This document shows positions 20,786-31,188 of a stretch of 64,000 bases of DNA, in pieces. This DNA comes from Nitrososphaerota archaeon (lineage in GTDB: Archaea; Thermoproteota; Nitrososphaeria; Nitrososphaerales; Nitrosopumilaceae): the NCBI GenBank assembly GCA_028867595.1, contig JAGWGB010000003.1, positions 50,094 through 114,093 on the forward strand, written 5' to 3'. The notes under the pieces are model-generated. The model was not told where the DNA came from. It did no database searches and saw only the letters and a program-made list of their open reading frames with translations. The number at the start of each line of letters is the position of its first letter. The stretch's first letter is position 1. The translations under genes were made by a program, and so were the position numbers.

Positions 20786-22563
20786 CCGTAAGCAGGATCT
20801 AATTTTCTCTGAATATCGACAATTTCTTTTAAAACTTGAAATTCTTCTGGATTTAGTTTGTGTGAAAATTGCTTGAGTAAGAGTTTTGCCTCACGTGAAT
20901 TAGGTAGAGAGTAGAATGCCTCTTCTTCTGAGACCTGTCTTCCAACAGTGACATTTTGGATTGACATTGCCACCTCTTGCCCTTTTTTAGCAGAATCGAT
21001 GTTCTTTCCGTTATCTTGAAGCTGGTGCACAATTCCAATTCTTCTTCCACTTACATTCATTATTGGGATTTTTTGCTTAAGCGTTCCCACATCTACACGT
21101 GCTCCAAAAACTGCCGGGTTACTCTTTCTGAATACATACCCTTTGAGAAATGTCACTTTACAAATTGGTGTGAGTTCTTGAAATATTGCATTTTCTTCGT
21201 TTGCTGTATCCTCTTGAACCCATTGTAGGTAGTTGTCGATCAAACTGTATATCACCTGGTCGTTAAAAATTCTAATGTGACTTGAATCTGCTTCTTCTTG
21301 CGCATCTTGTAATATTTTAACGTTAAATGCTAACACCACCCCAAGATGTCTGTCATTTTCCTTTATTGCTTGAGCCTCTACAATATCTCGCCTTGTGACG
21401 GGACCAATGTCTGCCATAGATACTGCAACGTTTTGTCGCTTGAGCATGTCAGTAATTGCCTCAAGTGAGCCAATTGTATCACATTTCAAGATAATGCCTT
21501 TGTTGTCGGTCTTGACAAAGACAGACTTCATTTCAGATTCGATTGATTTCTTAAATTCTTCAATCTTTGATTCGTCGCTGGACGCATAGACTGGGCTTCC
21601 GGGTAATACTCCTTCCAAGTCTGGAGATGCAATCTTGATTCCTGCTGCAGCATAGACTTCGTTTACTGGTCTAAACTTGTCTCTTGGATCACGCATTTCA
21701 TCGAGAGGTTTTGGCAAAAGTATTGCTTTTGGTTTTGTTGTAACTATAGAGTCTCGCTTGGCAAGAACTATGTGATCTGTTTTTTTAAGCATGCCATCAA
21801 TTAGTATGATATTTGCAGTGACTCCAAGGCCTACCTCTTCTTTTACCTCGAGAACTATTCCCCGTGTTGCTTTTTCGGATTGATCAAGTTTCTTTTGCAT
21901 GTATTGCTGTGTAAGGCCAACTAGTACTGCCAAAAGTTCTGGAATTCCTTCACCTGACCTTGCACTAACCGGAACGATTGAGACTTCTTTTGCAAAATCT
22001 TTTACTCGATAAAATGCTTCTGAGCTAAACCCAAGTATTGATAGTGTTCCAACAACGTTATACAATAGTTCATCAAGCATTGTCTGCACCGAAGGCTCTT
22101 GTTCTTTTATTGTCTGAGTGATAAACTTGGATTTTGGATTTTTTTTCCAGCCAGAGACCATATCCACTTTGTTTAATGCAACTACAAATGGAACTTTTCT
22201 GCTTTGCAATATTTTCAGGCTCTCATTTGTCTGAGGCTGAAACCCTCGATTAACGTCAACTACCAAAATAGCAATATCTGCAGCAGAACCACCTCTTGCC
22301 CTCAGATTAGTAAAAATTTCGTGTCCGGGGGTATCAATTACAAGCAGGCCTGGAATCTCTTGTTTGTCACCTGCCATCTTTGCATAGAGCGGTCCACAGA
22401 CCTTCTTGATTGCTTCAGTTGGTAGAAAACTTGCTCCAATATGCTGCGTGATTCCTCCCGCCTCTCTTGACTGGACACCAGTGCCCCTAATGTTATCTAG
22501 TAGCGAGGTCTTACCAGAATCTACATGACCTAGAACTGCCACTATTGGCTGACGTATTTGCAA
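20779..22563 (-). CDS. infB: Translation initiation factor aIF5B (IF-2 family)
   Basis: PIVAVLGHVDSGKTSLLDNIRGT, EAGGITQHIGASF, VIDTPGHEIFTNLRARGGS. Confidence 0.96.
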   Translation of the reverse strand: MQIRQPIVAVLGHVDSGKTSLLDNIRGTGVQSREAGGITQHIGASFLPTEAIKKVCGPLYAKMAGDKQEIPGLLVIDTPGHEIFTNLRARGGSAADIAILVVDVNRGFQPQTNESLKILQSRKVPFVVALNKVDMVSGWKKNPKSKFITQTIKEQEPSVQTMLDELLYNVVGTLSILGFSSEAFYRVKDFAKEVSIVPVSARSGEGIPELLAVLVGLTQQYMQKKLDQSEKATRGIVLEVKEEVGLGVTANIILIDGMLKKTDHIVLAKRDSIVTTKPKAILLPKPLDEMRDPRDKFRPVNEVYAAAGIKIASPDLEGVLPGSPVYASSDESKIEEFKKSIESEMKSVFVKTDNKGIILKCDTIGSLEAITDMLKRQNVAVSMADIGPVTRRDIVEAQAIKENDRHLGVVLAFNVKILQDAQEEADSSHIRIFNDQVIYSLIDNYLQWVQEDTANEENAIFQELTPICKVTFLKGYVFRKSNPAVFGARVDVGTLKQKIPIMNVSGRRIGIVHQLQDNGKNIDSAKKGQEVAMSIQNVTVGRQVSEEEAFYSLPNSREAKLLLKQFSHKLNPEEFQVLKEIVDIQRKLDPAYGY

Positions 22564-22569
22564 CCACTT

Positions 22570-22971
22570 TCACTTGAATATTACAGCTACCTCTTTTTCA
22601 AAACTTTCCTTAGAATCTGAGGCATGAATTATGTTATCGGATATTCCAAGTCCAAAGTCTCCCCTAATCGTGCCAGGGGCTGCTTCAAAAGACTTTGTAG
22701 AACCTATCATGAGTCTAGTTGTTGCAATTGCATTGTTTCCTTCAATTACTGCTGCAACAACTCTCCCTGATGTGATAAAGGAGACAAGCTCTCCAAAGAA
22801 TGGCTTTGTGTTATGTACAGAATAAAATTCCTCCGCCATCTGTTTTGTAAATGTGAACATCTTCAATTTGACAATGTTAAAGCCTTTTTTTTCAAATCTT
22901 GCAACAATTTCTCCGGCAATTTTTCTTTCTACACCGTCAGGTTTTACTATGAATAATGTTTGCTCAGTCAT
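22570..22971 (-). CDS. ndk: Nucleoside diphosphate kinase
   Basis: [51 protein letters not shown]. Confidence 0.95.
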   Translation of the reverse strand: MTEQTLFIVKPDGVERKIAGEIVARFEKKGFNIVKLKMFTFTKQMAEEFYSVHNTKPFFGELVSFITSGRVVAAVIEGNNAIATTRLMIGSTKSFEAAPGTIRGDFGLGISDNIIHASDSKESFEKEVAVIFK

Positions 22972-22972
22972 T

Positions 22973-23176
22973 TTACTTTTTGACCCTGATTCCGCCCTTG
23001 ACGTATTTGTTTGTCCACTTTAATCTTCTAGGATCTCTTTTTAGAACAAGCATGTTCTTTTTACATTTTGAAGAACAGAACCAAAATACTGTACCGTCAT
23101 TTTTTACAAGCATCGTACCTGAACCCTTAGCTACAGGTCTGTTGCAAAAGCTGCATGGTTTAACTAGAACGCTCAA
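22973..23176 (-). CDS. rpl24e: Ribosomal protein L24e
   Basis: [48 protein letters not shown]. Confidence 0.96.
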   Translation of the reverse strand: MSVLVKPCSFCNRPVAKGSGTMLVKNDGTVFWFCSSKCKKNMLVLKRDPRRLKWTNKYVKGGIRVKK

Positions 23177-23183
23177 TCCCTAA

Positions 23184-23390
23184 TCACTTTATCTTCCTTG
23201 CTTCGCGCTCTGTTTCACGTAACATAAGGATATCTGACATTCTAACTGAGCCCTTGACATTCCTTGTTAGAATTCTTCCCTTGTCTTTTCCTTCTAGTAT
23301 CTTTACTCTTACTTGTATAACTTCGCCTGCAATACCTGTTCGACCTACAATTTGTATTACTTCAGCTGGAGTTGGAATTTCGGTACTCAT
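23184..23390 (-). CDS. rps28e: Ribosomal protein S28e
   Basis: [59 protein letters not shown]. Confidence 0.96.
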   Translation of the reverse strand: MSTEIPTPAEVIQIVGRTGIAGEVIQVRVKILEGKDKGRILTRNVKGSVRMSDILMLRETEREARKIK

Positions 23391-23782
23391 TTGTTAGCTT
23401 GACCACCTTTAATCTGCGACAGTGATGCAACAATTTGGTCAACAATATGTTGGGCATCTCCTGAATCCATTATCGCAGCAGCTGCAGATGTAACATCAAT
23501 TCCCAATGCCTTGCCCAATTCTTGTCTGCTTGGAACAAAGGCGTATGCCACGTTGTGCTCTTCGCACAGGATTGGTAAATGTGCCACTACCTCTGGTGGT
23601 TCGACGTCTTCCGCTATGACTACGAGCTTACTAACTCCGCGCTCGATTGCTTTTGTAACTTCGTTTGTGCCTTTCTTTACTTTACCACTCTGATGAGCAA
23701 CTCTTACTGCTTCATAGATAGGGCTAACTAGGTCAGCTGGGACTTGAAACTTTACGTAATAAGCCTTAGCCACATGTATCAC
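23387..23782 (-). CDS. rpl7ae: Ribosomal protein L7Ae
   Basis: [59 protein letters not shown]. Confidence 0.97.
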   Translation of the reverse strand: MIHVAKAYYVKFQVPADLVSPIYEAVRVAHQSGKVKKGTNEVTKAIERGVSKLVVIAEDVEPPEVVAHLPILCEEHNVAYAFVPSRQELGKALGIDVTSAAAAIMDSGDAQHIVDQIVASLSQIKGGQANK

Positions 23783-23833
23783 CCAATGGGATCATTTCCA
23801 TTCCTTGAGTGCTTTTAATTGGTTTTAAAAGTG

Positions 23834-25180
23834 TTATCTGCCAGCTGCCCGCTTTATCTTTGACATGTATTTATCGAATATTTGTTCTAGTTTATCTTCA
23901 GAACTAGATTCTGCATATATCCTTGCTATCGGTTCTGTTCCGCTAAGTCTTACCATAACCCAGCTTGAGTTATCAAGAAACATCTTGATGCCGTCGGTTA
24001 GATCTTTTTTGTAAGGCTCGTTTTTGAGTGTGTGCAGTATTTTTTTAAAATCATCTTTTGAGCACTCTATCTTACCTTTTGTGGTAAACGACTGTGGAAG
24101 GCTGCTCATCTCTTCTGCCATAGTCATGTTTGTTTTTGACAAGAGGTCTAGCACAAGCGCAAGCGTCATTGCACCATCTCTTACTTGATTGTGTCTTCCA
24201 TACATGAATCCGCCATTTTCTTCAAATCCTATCAGTGCTTTTTCTTGAACCATCTTTCTTGATACTTCAACACTGCCAACCCTTGTTCTTAGTACAGTAG
24301 AGTCTGTCCCTTTTGCAATTTGTTCAATTGCAGAGGTAGAGTTGATTGTTGTAACAACCTTTGATCTTGGATGTTCAGTCAAAAGAAATCTGGAGATTAG
24401 AAGAGCCGACCTGTCTCCAGTCAGAATATTTCCCTTGTTGTCGCAGAAGATGCTCCTGTCTCCATCTCCATCAAAGGCAATACCAAGGTCTGCCCCTGAC
24501 TTGACAACCATGTGTGAAAGCCTACCTAGGTTCTGTGGTGTTGGCTCTGAGCCTCTACCTGGAAATTTTCCATCAATTTTTTCATTTATTGCAACTACAT
24601 TACATCCAAGTTCTTTGCATAGAAGTGGTGCAGTTACAGCCTGTGCTCCATTTCCAAGATCAAGTGCAACCTTGAATTTTTGTTTTCGTATTCTCTTTGA
24701 ATTTACTTTGGATTTTATTCCATCAAGATATGTTTTGATAGCTCTGCTATCATGTCCCGTACTTCCTGGATTTTCTAATGTGTGCCATCTTTTTTTGAAA
24801 TAAATTGTTTCTACCTTTAGCTCGTCTTGGCGTGAGATCTCAACTCCATCGCTTGCAGTAGGTTTTAGTCCATTGTATTCCGGTGGATTATGCGATGCAG
24901 TAATCATGATGCCTCCACCATATCCAAGTTTTTTTGTTGCATATTGCAGACACGGAGTCGGTACCAGTCCACACAACATAGAATCAAGCCCTAACGCGCC
25001 AAGCGACGAGCATACTATTTTGGACAGTATCTTGCTAGAGTCTCTTCCGTCATATCCTACAAGTATTGGACCTTTTCTAAAAAAAGTTCCAATCGATGAC
25101 GTGATATCAGATACAAAATCTAGTGTCAGGGTATCTCCAAAGACTCCCCTAACACCATTAGTGCCAAATAATCTTGCCAT
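23834..25180 (-). CDS. glmM: Phosphoglucosamine mutase/phosphomannomutase family
   Basis: LFGTNGVRGVFGD, MITASHNPPEYNGLK, GIAFDGDGDRSIFCD; start set at MARLFGTNG. Confidence 0.9.
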   Translation of the reverse strand: MARLFGTNGVRGVFGDTLTLDFVSDITSSIGTFFRKGPILVGYDGRDSSKILSKIVCSSLGALGLDSMLCGLVPTPCLQYATKKLGYGGGIMITASHNPPEYNGLKPTASDGVEISRQDELKVETIYFKKRWHTLENPGSTGHDSRAIKTYLDGIKSKVNSKRIRKQKFKVALDLGNGAQAVTAPLLCKELGCNVVAINEKIDGKFPGRGSEPTPQNLGRLSHMVVKSGADLGIAFDGDGDRSIFCDNKGNILTGDRSALLISRFLLTEHPRSKVVTTINSTSAIEQIAKGTDSTVLRTRVGSVEVSRKMVQEKALIGFEENGGFMYGRHNQVRDGAMTLALVLDLLSKTNMTMAEEMSSLPQSFTTKGKIECSKDDFKKILHTLKNEPYKKDLTDGIKMFLDNSSWVMVRLSGTEPIARIYAESSSEDKLEQIFDKYMSKIKRAAGR

Positions 25181-25227
25181 TTGTACCATCAACAATAGAT
25201 AAATTTGTCTTAAAAGTCATGGTGCAT

Positions 25228-25312
25228 GCGGGAGTTGCCAAGCCTGGTCAAAGGCGCAGGGCTTAGGACCCTGTCTTTTAGGAGTTCGTGGGTTCAAATC
25301 CCACCTCCCGCA
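25228..25312 (+). tRNA. tRNA-Leu(TAG)
   Basis: Acceptor GCGGGAG/CTCCCGC, anticodon stem CAGGG/CCCTG loop CTTAGGA, long variable arm. Confidence 0.92.
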
Positions 25313-25317
25313 TCTTT

Positions 25318-25503
25318 TTACTGAATTATGCAAAGTTGCATGTCTTTGTGACTGTGAAAATGTGTACTGCAAAAGTTGTTTGAGCACTCGTAGCAATGCC
25401 AGTCACCAATCGTAGAGCAAACCTTGCAGGTCTTGATTGGGTTATTATGATCATAACTGTTTACCCTACCCCTAGTCTTGTTAGAATTCTTTGATCTGTC
25501 CAT
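25318..25503 (-). CDS. Small Cys/His-rich protein with B-box-like zinc-finger spacing
   Basis: CKVCSTIGDWHCYECSNNFCSTHFHSHKDMQLC. Confidence 0.6.
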   Translation of the reverse strand: MDRSKNSNKTRGRVNSYDHNNPIKTCKVCSTIGDWHCYECSNNFCSTHFHSHKDMQLCIIQ

Positions 25504-25659
25504 TACTTTTCCTCAGAGTACAAAATTAAGAAAGCAAGTTTGTCCATTCAATCACTCATTACGGGGCAAGTGCATCTCGTTCTACCAGCATTTGATAATA
25601 CCCCATATTTCAAAAGACTATTTAAGCATTAATAAGGCGCCAGGTGCGTACCAAACAAA

Positions 25660-26517
25660 ATGGAAAAGACAATCGTAGAGATTACAATAGTTGGAAAGGA
25701 CCACGAAGGAGTAGTTGCAGGTTTCACTAATTTCATTTTTCAAAATGGAGGAAATATTGAGAAGATAAACCAGAATGTCATCAAAAATCTCTTTGGGATG
25801 TACATGGAGGCATCTTTTACAAGAAACATTGATAGGAAAAAATTCAGCCAAGAAGCAGAAAAGATTGCAAGGAACTTGAAGATGGAGGTAAACATCCATT
25901 ATGAAACATCAAAGAGGAGACGAGTTGCCGTGCTTGTTACAAAAGAACCACACTGTCTAGAAGCCATACTTGATGCAAGAACAAAACACCAGCTAAAAGG
26001 AGAGATTGTCGTAATAATTGGCACAGAAAACACGTTATCAAAACTTGCCAAAAAAGCAAAAATCCCATTTGTTCTAGTAGATGAAAAAGATCAGGCAGAC
26101 GCAGAAGAGAAGATAATTACCATATCAAAAAAATATGATGTTGATCTAATAGTTCTTGCAAGATACATGAGGATACTTTCTCCAAACTTTGTGTGGAGAT
26201 ATCCAAATAGGATAATCAACATACATCCATCACTTTTGCCTGCATTTCCTGGAGCCTTTGCATATGTACAGGCATACGAGCGAGGCGCAAAGATTGTCGG
26301 ATGCACTGCACACTATGTTACAGAAGACTTGGACCAAGGGCCCATAATATTCCAAGACGCGTTTGCCATTGACGAGGATGAAACACTAGAATCTTTGAAG
26401 AAGAAGGGCCAAAGACTAGAGGCAAGAACTCTACTTGAGGCAGTAAAGATGCACCTTGATGGAAGACTTGAGGTTTATTGGGGAAAAGTTCATGTCAGAA
26501 AAAGACGATCTAAATGA
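25660..26517 (+). CDS. purU: ACT-domain formyltransferase (formyltetrahydrofolate deformylase/PurU-like)
   Basis: N-terminal ACT (VEITIVGKDHEGVVAGFTNFIFQNGGNIEKINQ) then RIINIHPSLLPAFPGAFAYVQAYERGAKIVGCTAHYVTEDLDQGPII. Confidence 0.88.
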   Translation: MEKTIVEITIVGKDHEGVVAGFTNFIFQNGGNIEKINQNVIKNLFGMYMEASFTRNIDRKKFSQEAEKIARNLKMEVNIHYETSKRRRVAVLVTKEPHCLEAILDARTKHQLKGEIVVIIGTENTLSKLAKKAKIPFVLVDEKDQADAEEKIITISKKYDVDLIVLARYMRILSPNFVWRYPNRIINIHPSLLPAFPGAFAYVQAYERGAKIVGCTAHYVTEDLDQGPIIFQDAFAIDEDETLESLKKKGQRLEARTLLEAVKMHLDGRLEVYWGKVHVRKRRSK

Positions 26518-27239
26518 TAGCTCGTGACCTTTCACATCCGCACATAAGCAAAGAGATTAAAAAAAATCCTGTTGCCATAATTCCCGTAGGCTCAATTGAA
26601 CAGCATGGCCCCCACTTGCCAATTTCTACAGATTCTGACATAATATCCTACATTGCAGACAAGGTTGCACAAAAGACAGGATTTCTTTTACTGCCAACCA
26701 TTCAGTGCGGTGTATCATTTGAGCACCATCCATTTTTCAACCTAAGTGTAGACCATGACATCTTGCAGAAGTACATCACGGCGATGTGTCTCTCGCTTGC
26801 ACAAAACAAGGTCAGAGCAGCCATCATACTAAATGGACATCATGGCAATCAAAAGGCGCTAAAAGATGCGTCCAGGCAATTAGCTAAAAGCAAGCCAGGA
26901 TTTAGGGTCCTAGTCTACTCATATTGGCATTTTATGGAACATAGGTTTGATCATGCTGGATTTGTAGAGACATCCATCATGCGTGTAATATCAAAAAGGG
27001 TGGAAATGTCAAAGGCAGTAAAGGGGTTTGACGAAAAACTTTACACGCAAAAGGAGCTGGATAAGATAGGCAAGATTGCAAACAAGTCGTTTATCTCAGT
27101 CACAAAAAATGGCGTCTGGGGAGACCCAAGAAGCGCCAATGCCAAAGAAGGAAGAAAAATTCTATCCCAAGTAATCAATTCCATCGTAAAAGAGAGTCAA
27201 ACTTGCCTTACCGGCAAAAGCCGAAAATTACACCAATGA
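26514..27239 (+). CDS. Creatininase/creatinine amidohydrolase family protein
   Basis: VAIIPVGSIEQHGPHLPISTDSDI, LNGHHGNQKAL. Confidence 0.88.
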   Translation: MIARDLSHPHISKEIKKNPVAIIPVGSIEQHGPHLPISTDSDIISYIADKVAQKTGFLLLPTIQCGVSFEHHPFFNLSVDHDILQKYITAMCLSLAQNKVRAAIILNGHHGNQKALKDASRQLAKSKPGFRVLVYSYWHFMEHRFDHAGFVETSIMRVISKRVEMSKAVKGFDEKLYTQKELDKIGKIANKSFISVTKNGVWGDPRSANAKEGRKILSQVINSIVKESQTCLTGKSRKLHQ

Positions 27240-27284
27240 AATTTTAATATATACCCTCTATAGAGTGGGTAATAAGTGAAATAA

Positions 27285-27515
27285 ATGTCCGTTGATATGG
27301 CAGTAAAAGTACTTGATGAAAGCCTCAACAAGGTTGTTCTTATCAAGCTCAAAGGGGGCAAAGTGATAAGAGGAAACTTGCATGGCTTTGACCAGCACAT
27401 GAACCTGCTACTTGATTCTTCAGAAGAGATCCCTTCTGAAGGAGAGACAAAAAGTCTAGGAACCATAGTTGTAAGAGGAGATAACGTAGTTATCATATCT
27501 CCTCCACCAAAGTGA
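27285..27515 (+). CDS. Archaeal Sm-like protein (Lsm)
   Basis: [23 protein letters not shown]...[16 protein letters not shown]. Confidence 0.93.
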   Translation: MSVDMAVKVLDESLNKVVLIKLKGGKVIRGNLHGFDQHMNLLLDSSEEIPSEGETKSLGTIVVRGDNVVIISPPPK

Positions 27516-27522
27516 AAGTACA

Positions 27523-27690
27523 ATGACTAAAGGCACAACCTCCATGGGAGGATACACAAAGAAACACGTTCACATCAGATGCCGAAGATGTGGAAAGAAT
27601 TCTTATCATGCAAGACACAACAAATGTGCCAGCTGTGGATATCCTGAGGCAAAAATAAGAAAATATACTTGGATCAAATGGTATACGTAA
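27523..27690 (+). CDS. rpl37e: Ribosomal protein L37e (below the ORF-track size limit)
   Basis: Read from sequence: [55 protein letters not shown]; directly downstream of Lsm, as is common in archaea. Confidence 0.95.
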   Translation: MTKGTTSMGGYTKKHVHIRCRRCGKNSYHARHNKCASCGYPEAKIRKYTWIKWYT

Positions 27691-28650
27691 ATGGAAGAGA
27701 TCGCCCTCGTTTTTAGTTCGCTTGCGGGCGCATGCACTGCAGTTGCATTAGACAAGATTCCAAGACGCAAGTATAAACAAACTGTTACTGTAAGCTCGGC
27801 AGTAGAAAACCAATTACACTCTTTAAGAATTGAGAAAGAGATCCTAACAAAAACAATTACAAGGCTTCACAATGATAGTTCTGGGGTTTCCCAAGTGCAG
27901 CGCGACAAGCTTCTCATCAGATATCAGCACCAGCTTGGGACAATAGTTGCAAAAATTGAGAAACTAGAGATTGCAAGTAGATATCCTGACCTGGGACCAG
28001 TGGGTGATAGCTTAGTTACTTTGATGGACAGCAAGTTATCAAAGCTAGACCAGAGACTACATGAGATCTCATCCAAGATCTCAGTTAGCAACATCCAGCC
28101 TGCACAGGTTGTACAACAAACGGCAAAACATGCAGAGCAAACAAAGCAGGAACCTCCAAGACAAATAGTTGAAGAAAAGCCTCCAGTGAGAGCAGAACCA
28201 AAAATAGTACCGCAAAAAATCGAGGTTCCGCAAGAAAAGATTCCAGAGATTACAATTCCTCCTGTTGAAGTATATCTTCCGGAGAAACGCGTATCAGTTG
28301 AGCTAAGTACGCTTACCACAATTCCAAACAAGATGCCAGAGTTTCCGGCAGAATTTATCAAAGCTCCAACTGTAGAGATACCAAAAATTGAGATTTCAAA
28401 AGCAGAGCCCAAAGTAGAGATACCACAATTGATTGTCCCACTAGAGCCTGCACCACTAGTTCCAGTTGAAGATGTTCCAGTAATAGAGACACCAAAGGTT
28501 GAGCCAGTAGTAGAGAAAAAGGTGCAGATGCCAACTCCAATGAGGATTCCAGATGAAGAAAAAATTGAAGATGATGACAAGGATCTAGATAAAATAAAAA
28601 GCGAGATAATGAAGGCTCTCTCGAAACTGGAACAAGTAGAGGTAGAATAG
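27691..28650 (+). CDS. Coiled-coil protein with long Pro/Glu/Val/Lys-rich C-terminus
   Basis: ORF immediately after rpl37e; short hydrophobic N-terminus, coiled coil, then PxVExPxxE-type low complexity. Confidence 0.75.
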   Translation: MEEIALVFSSLAGACTAVALDKIPRRKYKQTVTVSSAVENQLHSLRIEKEILTKTITRLHNDSSGVSQVQRDKLLIRYQHQLGTIVAKIEKLEIASRYPDLGPVGDSLVTLMDSKLSKLDQRLHEISSKISVSNIQPAQVVQQTAKHAEQTKQEPPRQIVEEKPPVRAEPKIVPQKIEVPQEKIPEITIPPVEVYLPEKRVSVELSTLTTIPNKMPEFPAEFIKAPTVEIPKIEISKAEPKVEIPQLIVPLEPAPLVPVEDVPVIETPKVEPVVEKKVQMPTPMRIPDEEKIEDDDKDLDKIKSEIMKALSKLEQVEVE

Positions 28651-29322
28651 TTGACAGTAGATGATGCCATAAAGGCATTATCACCTCAAGCGTTAAAGCT
28701 TGTCAAGAACAATTATGTCATAGGTCTCGGCAGTGGTAGGGCTGCAACTGCGATAGTCAGGCTTTTGTCTGCATATCTGAAGAAAAATAATTTTTCTGTC
28801 AAGTCAATTCCAACGTCGTTGCAAATAAAGATGGAGGCAGAAAATGGCCACATACCAATCATAGAACCAGATCAGATAGACCACATTGATATTGTATTTG
28901 ATGGTGCAGACCAGATAGATGCAAGTGGAAACATGATAAAGGGTGGTGGAGGTGCCTTATTGCGGGAAAAAATTCTCATAGGCATGGCAAAAAAAACTGT
29001 AATCATTGCAGATGAGACAAAGTTTGTAAAAAAACTCAATAAACGCGTTCCAGTCGAAGTTCATCCGTTTGCAAGAAACACGGCTGCAATAAAGATTAGA
29101 AAACTTGGCGGCAAGCCACACATACGGTTGCTTGAGAGAGGATACCCATTTGTGACAGAAAATGGCAACATTATACTTGACTGCGATTTTGGTACAATAC
29201 CAAATCCCCGTACGCTTGCTACAAAAGTAATAGAGATTGCAGGCGTGATGGAAGTTGGCATATTTCCCAAGCCCGACATAATTTACAAGGCAAAAGAAAA
29301 CGGCAAGTTTGAGATTTTATGA
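28651..29322 (+). CDS. rpiA: Ribose-5-phosphate isomerase A
   Basis: VIGLGSGRAATAIVRLL, DIVFDGADQIDASGNMIKGGGGALLREKI; TTG start. Confidence 0.95.
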   Translation: MTVDDAIKALSPQALKLVKNNYVIGLGSGRAATAIVRLLSAYLKKNNFSVKSIPTSLQIKMEAENGHIPIIEPDQIDHIDIVFDGADQIDASGNMIKGGGGALLREKILIGMAKKTVIIADETKFVKKLNKRVPVEVHPFARNTAAIKIRKLGGKPHIRLLERGYPFVTENGNIILDCDFGTIPNPRTLATKVIEIAGVMEVGIFPKPDIIYKAKENGKFEIL

Positions 29323-30708
29323 TGCTTTTCTCGGAATAAATTTTCCATAGCCTGGCTTTGCCACAACTTTTCCATCTTCTGCTATGACCTCTCCTCTCAC
29401 GAGTGTTTTAACCGGCCAACCCTTCAGCTTCCATCCTTCGTATACCGTATAATCTGAAAATCCATCTAAAAGTTCGGCACTTGCTTTTTTTTCTGCTTTG
29501 ATGTCAACAAGTACAATATCTGCATCAGAATCTTTTTGGATAATTCCTTTTTTCGGATACATTCCAAATATTTTTGCAGCATTCAGACTTGTCAGAGTTG
29601 CAAGTTGTGGCAGAGAGAACCTTTCTTTATTTATGCCCTCGCTTAGCAAAATTGGCAACAGCGTACCAATGCCTGGAAAGCCTGCCAGTGCATCCCAAAC
29701 TGTGTCTCCACCAATTTTTAGCTTGAGTTGGTTTGCCACGTGATCTGTGCCAATTGTGTCAATTGTTCCACTCTGTACTTCTCTCCAGATTCTTTCAGCA
29801 TCTTTTGATGACCTAATTGGAGGCATTACCTTGGCAAGATACCCTTGCTGGGACTCGTGCGATAGTGTAAGATAGTGCGGGCAAGTCTCTACAAAAATTT
29901 TGGTGCCATTTTTTCTTTGTTGAAGTATGGCATCCATTGCAGCCTGCGAGCCAATGTGCACAAAATATAGAGTGCATCCATGCTTTCTTGCCATCTCAGA
30001 TGCAGTTGTAATGGCTTTTACCTCAGATTCAACTGGCCTGCTCTCTGACCAAGCCCCAAGCCCATTCTTTTTTTTCTCTTTTGCTTCACGTATTCCACAT
30101 GAACACATTTGATAGTCTTCGGCGTGAATCAATACAGGACAGTGAAGCTTGGCTGCCTTTGCAATTACTTGTTCTACTATCTTTGAGCTTGTCTCTACCC
30201 TCTGCTCAACTAGCGCGTTTTTTCCAGGAGTCATATCCATGTAAACATGGCTTACCTCATCTCCTAAGTTCATGTACAACTTGAAGGAGGAGATTCCTTT
30301 CTTGGTGCAGTAATCCATCTCATCAATTTGGCTTTCATGCAATATTGAGGCGTGAACTGTATAATCGACATAGTGAGACTTGGCGCTTTCTGCAAGATGC
30401 AAGTCAAGTTCTTTTGTGTAAGATCCACCCATGCGAAGCATTCTCATCATTGTTGTGACCCCACCCACTGCTGCAACCTTTGATTCGGTTACTGCTGCCT
30501 GCTCGATTGGGGAATACACTCCATAGTGGACGTGTGGATCTATTAGCCCTGGAAGTGCAACAAGACCTTTTGCGTCAATTTTTTTGTCACACTGCGGAGC
30601 GTCATTTGTAAGCCCTACTATTTTTCCTTGATCTATTACAATATTTTTATTGATAATTCCGCTTGGCAGGACTATATGCGAATCTAGAATTATCGCATCA
30701 AAAGTCAT
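29317..30708 (-). CDS. Dihydroorotase/dihydropyrimidinase family amidohydrolase
   Basis: ALPGLIDPHVHYGVYS, FKLYMNLGD, LIHAEDYQMCS, TIGTDHVANQ. Confidence 0.85.
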   Translation of the reverse strand: MTFDAIILDSHIVLPSGIINKNIVIDQGKIVGLTNDAPQCDKKIDAKGLVALPGLIDPHVHYGVYSPIEQAAVTESKVAAVGGVTTMMRMLRMGGSYTKELDLHLAESAKSHYVDYTVHASILHESQIDEMDYCTKKGISSFKLYMNLGDEVSHVYMDMTPGKNALVEQRVETSSKIVEQVIAKAAKLHCPVLIHAEDYQMCSCGIREAKEKKKNGLGAWSESRPVESEVKAITTASEMARKHGCTLYFVHIGSQAAMDAILQQRKNGTKIFVETCPHYLTLSHESQQGYLAKVMPPIRSSKDAERIWREVQSGTIDTIGTDHVANQLKLKIGGDTVWDALAGFPGIGTLLPILLSEGINKERFSLPQLATLTSLNAAKIFGMYPKKGIIQKDSDADIVLVDIKAEKKASAELLDGFSDYTVYEGWKLKGWPVKTLVRGEVIAEDGKVVAKPGYGKFIPRKAS

Positions 30709-30783
30709 CGTAAACTTTGCAAAAATCCCAGTATTATGCTTTGACTAAATGAATAAAAGAAGATACTATTCTTGATAACAAAA

Positions 30784-30856
30784 GGGCCGGTAGTCTAGTG
30801 GTAGTGATGCCGCGTTCGCAACGCGGATGTCGGGGGTTCAAATCCCCCTCGGTCCA
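30784..30856 (+). tRNA. tRNA-Ala(CGC)
   Basis: Acceptor GGGCCGG/TCGGTCC, anticodon stem CCGCG/CGCGG loop TTCGCAA, T-loop TTCAAAT. Confidence 0.9.
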
Positions 30857-30962
30857 CTTCACATTATTTGAGACGGTTATTTTCATCAATGAAAAAGGAA
30901 AGATAAGAAAACCACGGTTACATTTCCATTTAAATAGACATTTCGCTGGGCATCAGTATAAC

Positions 30963-31142
30963 ATGCAAATCAGAGTCATGATTGCAATTTTAGTGATATT
31001 GGCGGTAGCGTCAGTATCATGTTTTGAAATAGATGATCATACTGCATATGCAAGATCATCACATTACCACAAAACAACAACATATCATAGCACAACAAAT
31101 TATGAAAAAATTATTCCTGAACCCAAAACCAAGAATCAATAA
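30963..31142 (+). CDS. Small secreted His/Tyr/Thr-rich protein
   Basis: MQIRVMIAILVILAVASVSCFEIDDHTAYARSSHYHKTTTYHSTTNYEKIIPEPKTKNQ; signal peptide-like N-terminus. Confidence 0.5.
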   Translation: MQIRVMIAILVILAVASVSCFEIDDHTAYARSSHYHKTTTYHSTTNYEKIIPEPKTKNQ

Positions 31143-31188
31143 TCAACTGAAATAAACGTCACAAAATCATGAAAAAAATTTGTAAACG

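Noticed and set aside
27924-28670. 248-aa minus-strand Ser/Thr/Gly-rich ORF
   Set aside because: Antisense shadow of the Pro/Glu/Val-rich tract of the plus-strand gene at 27691.
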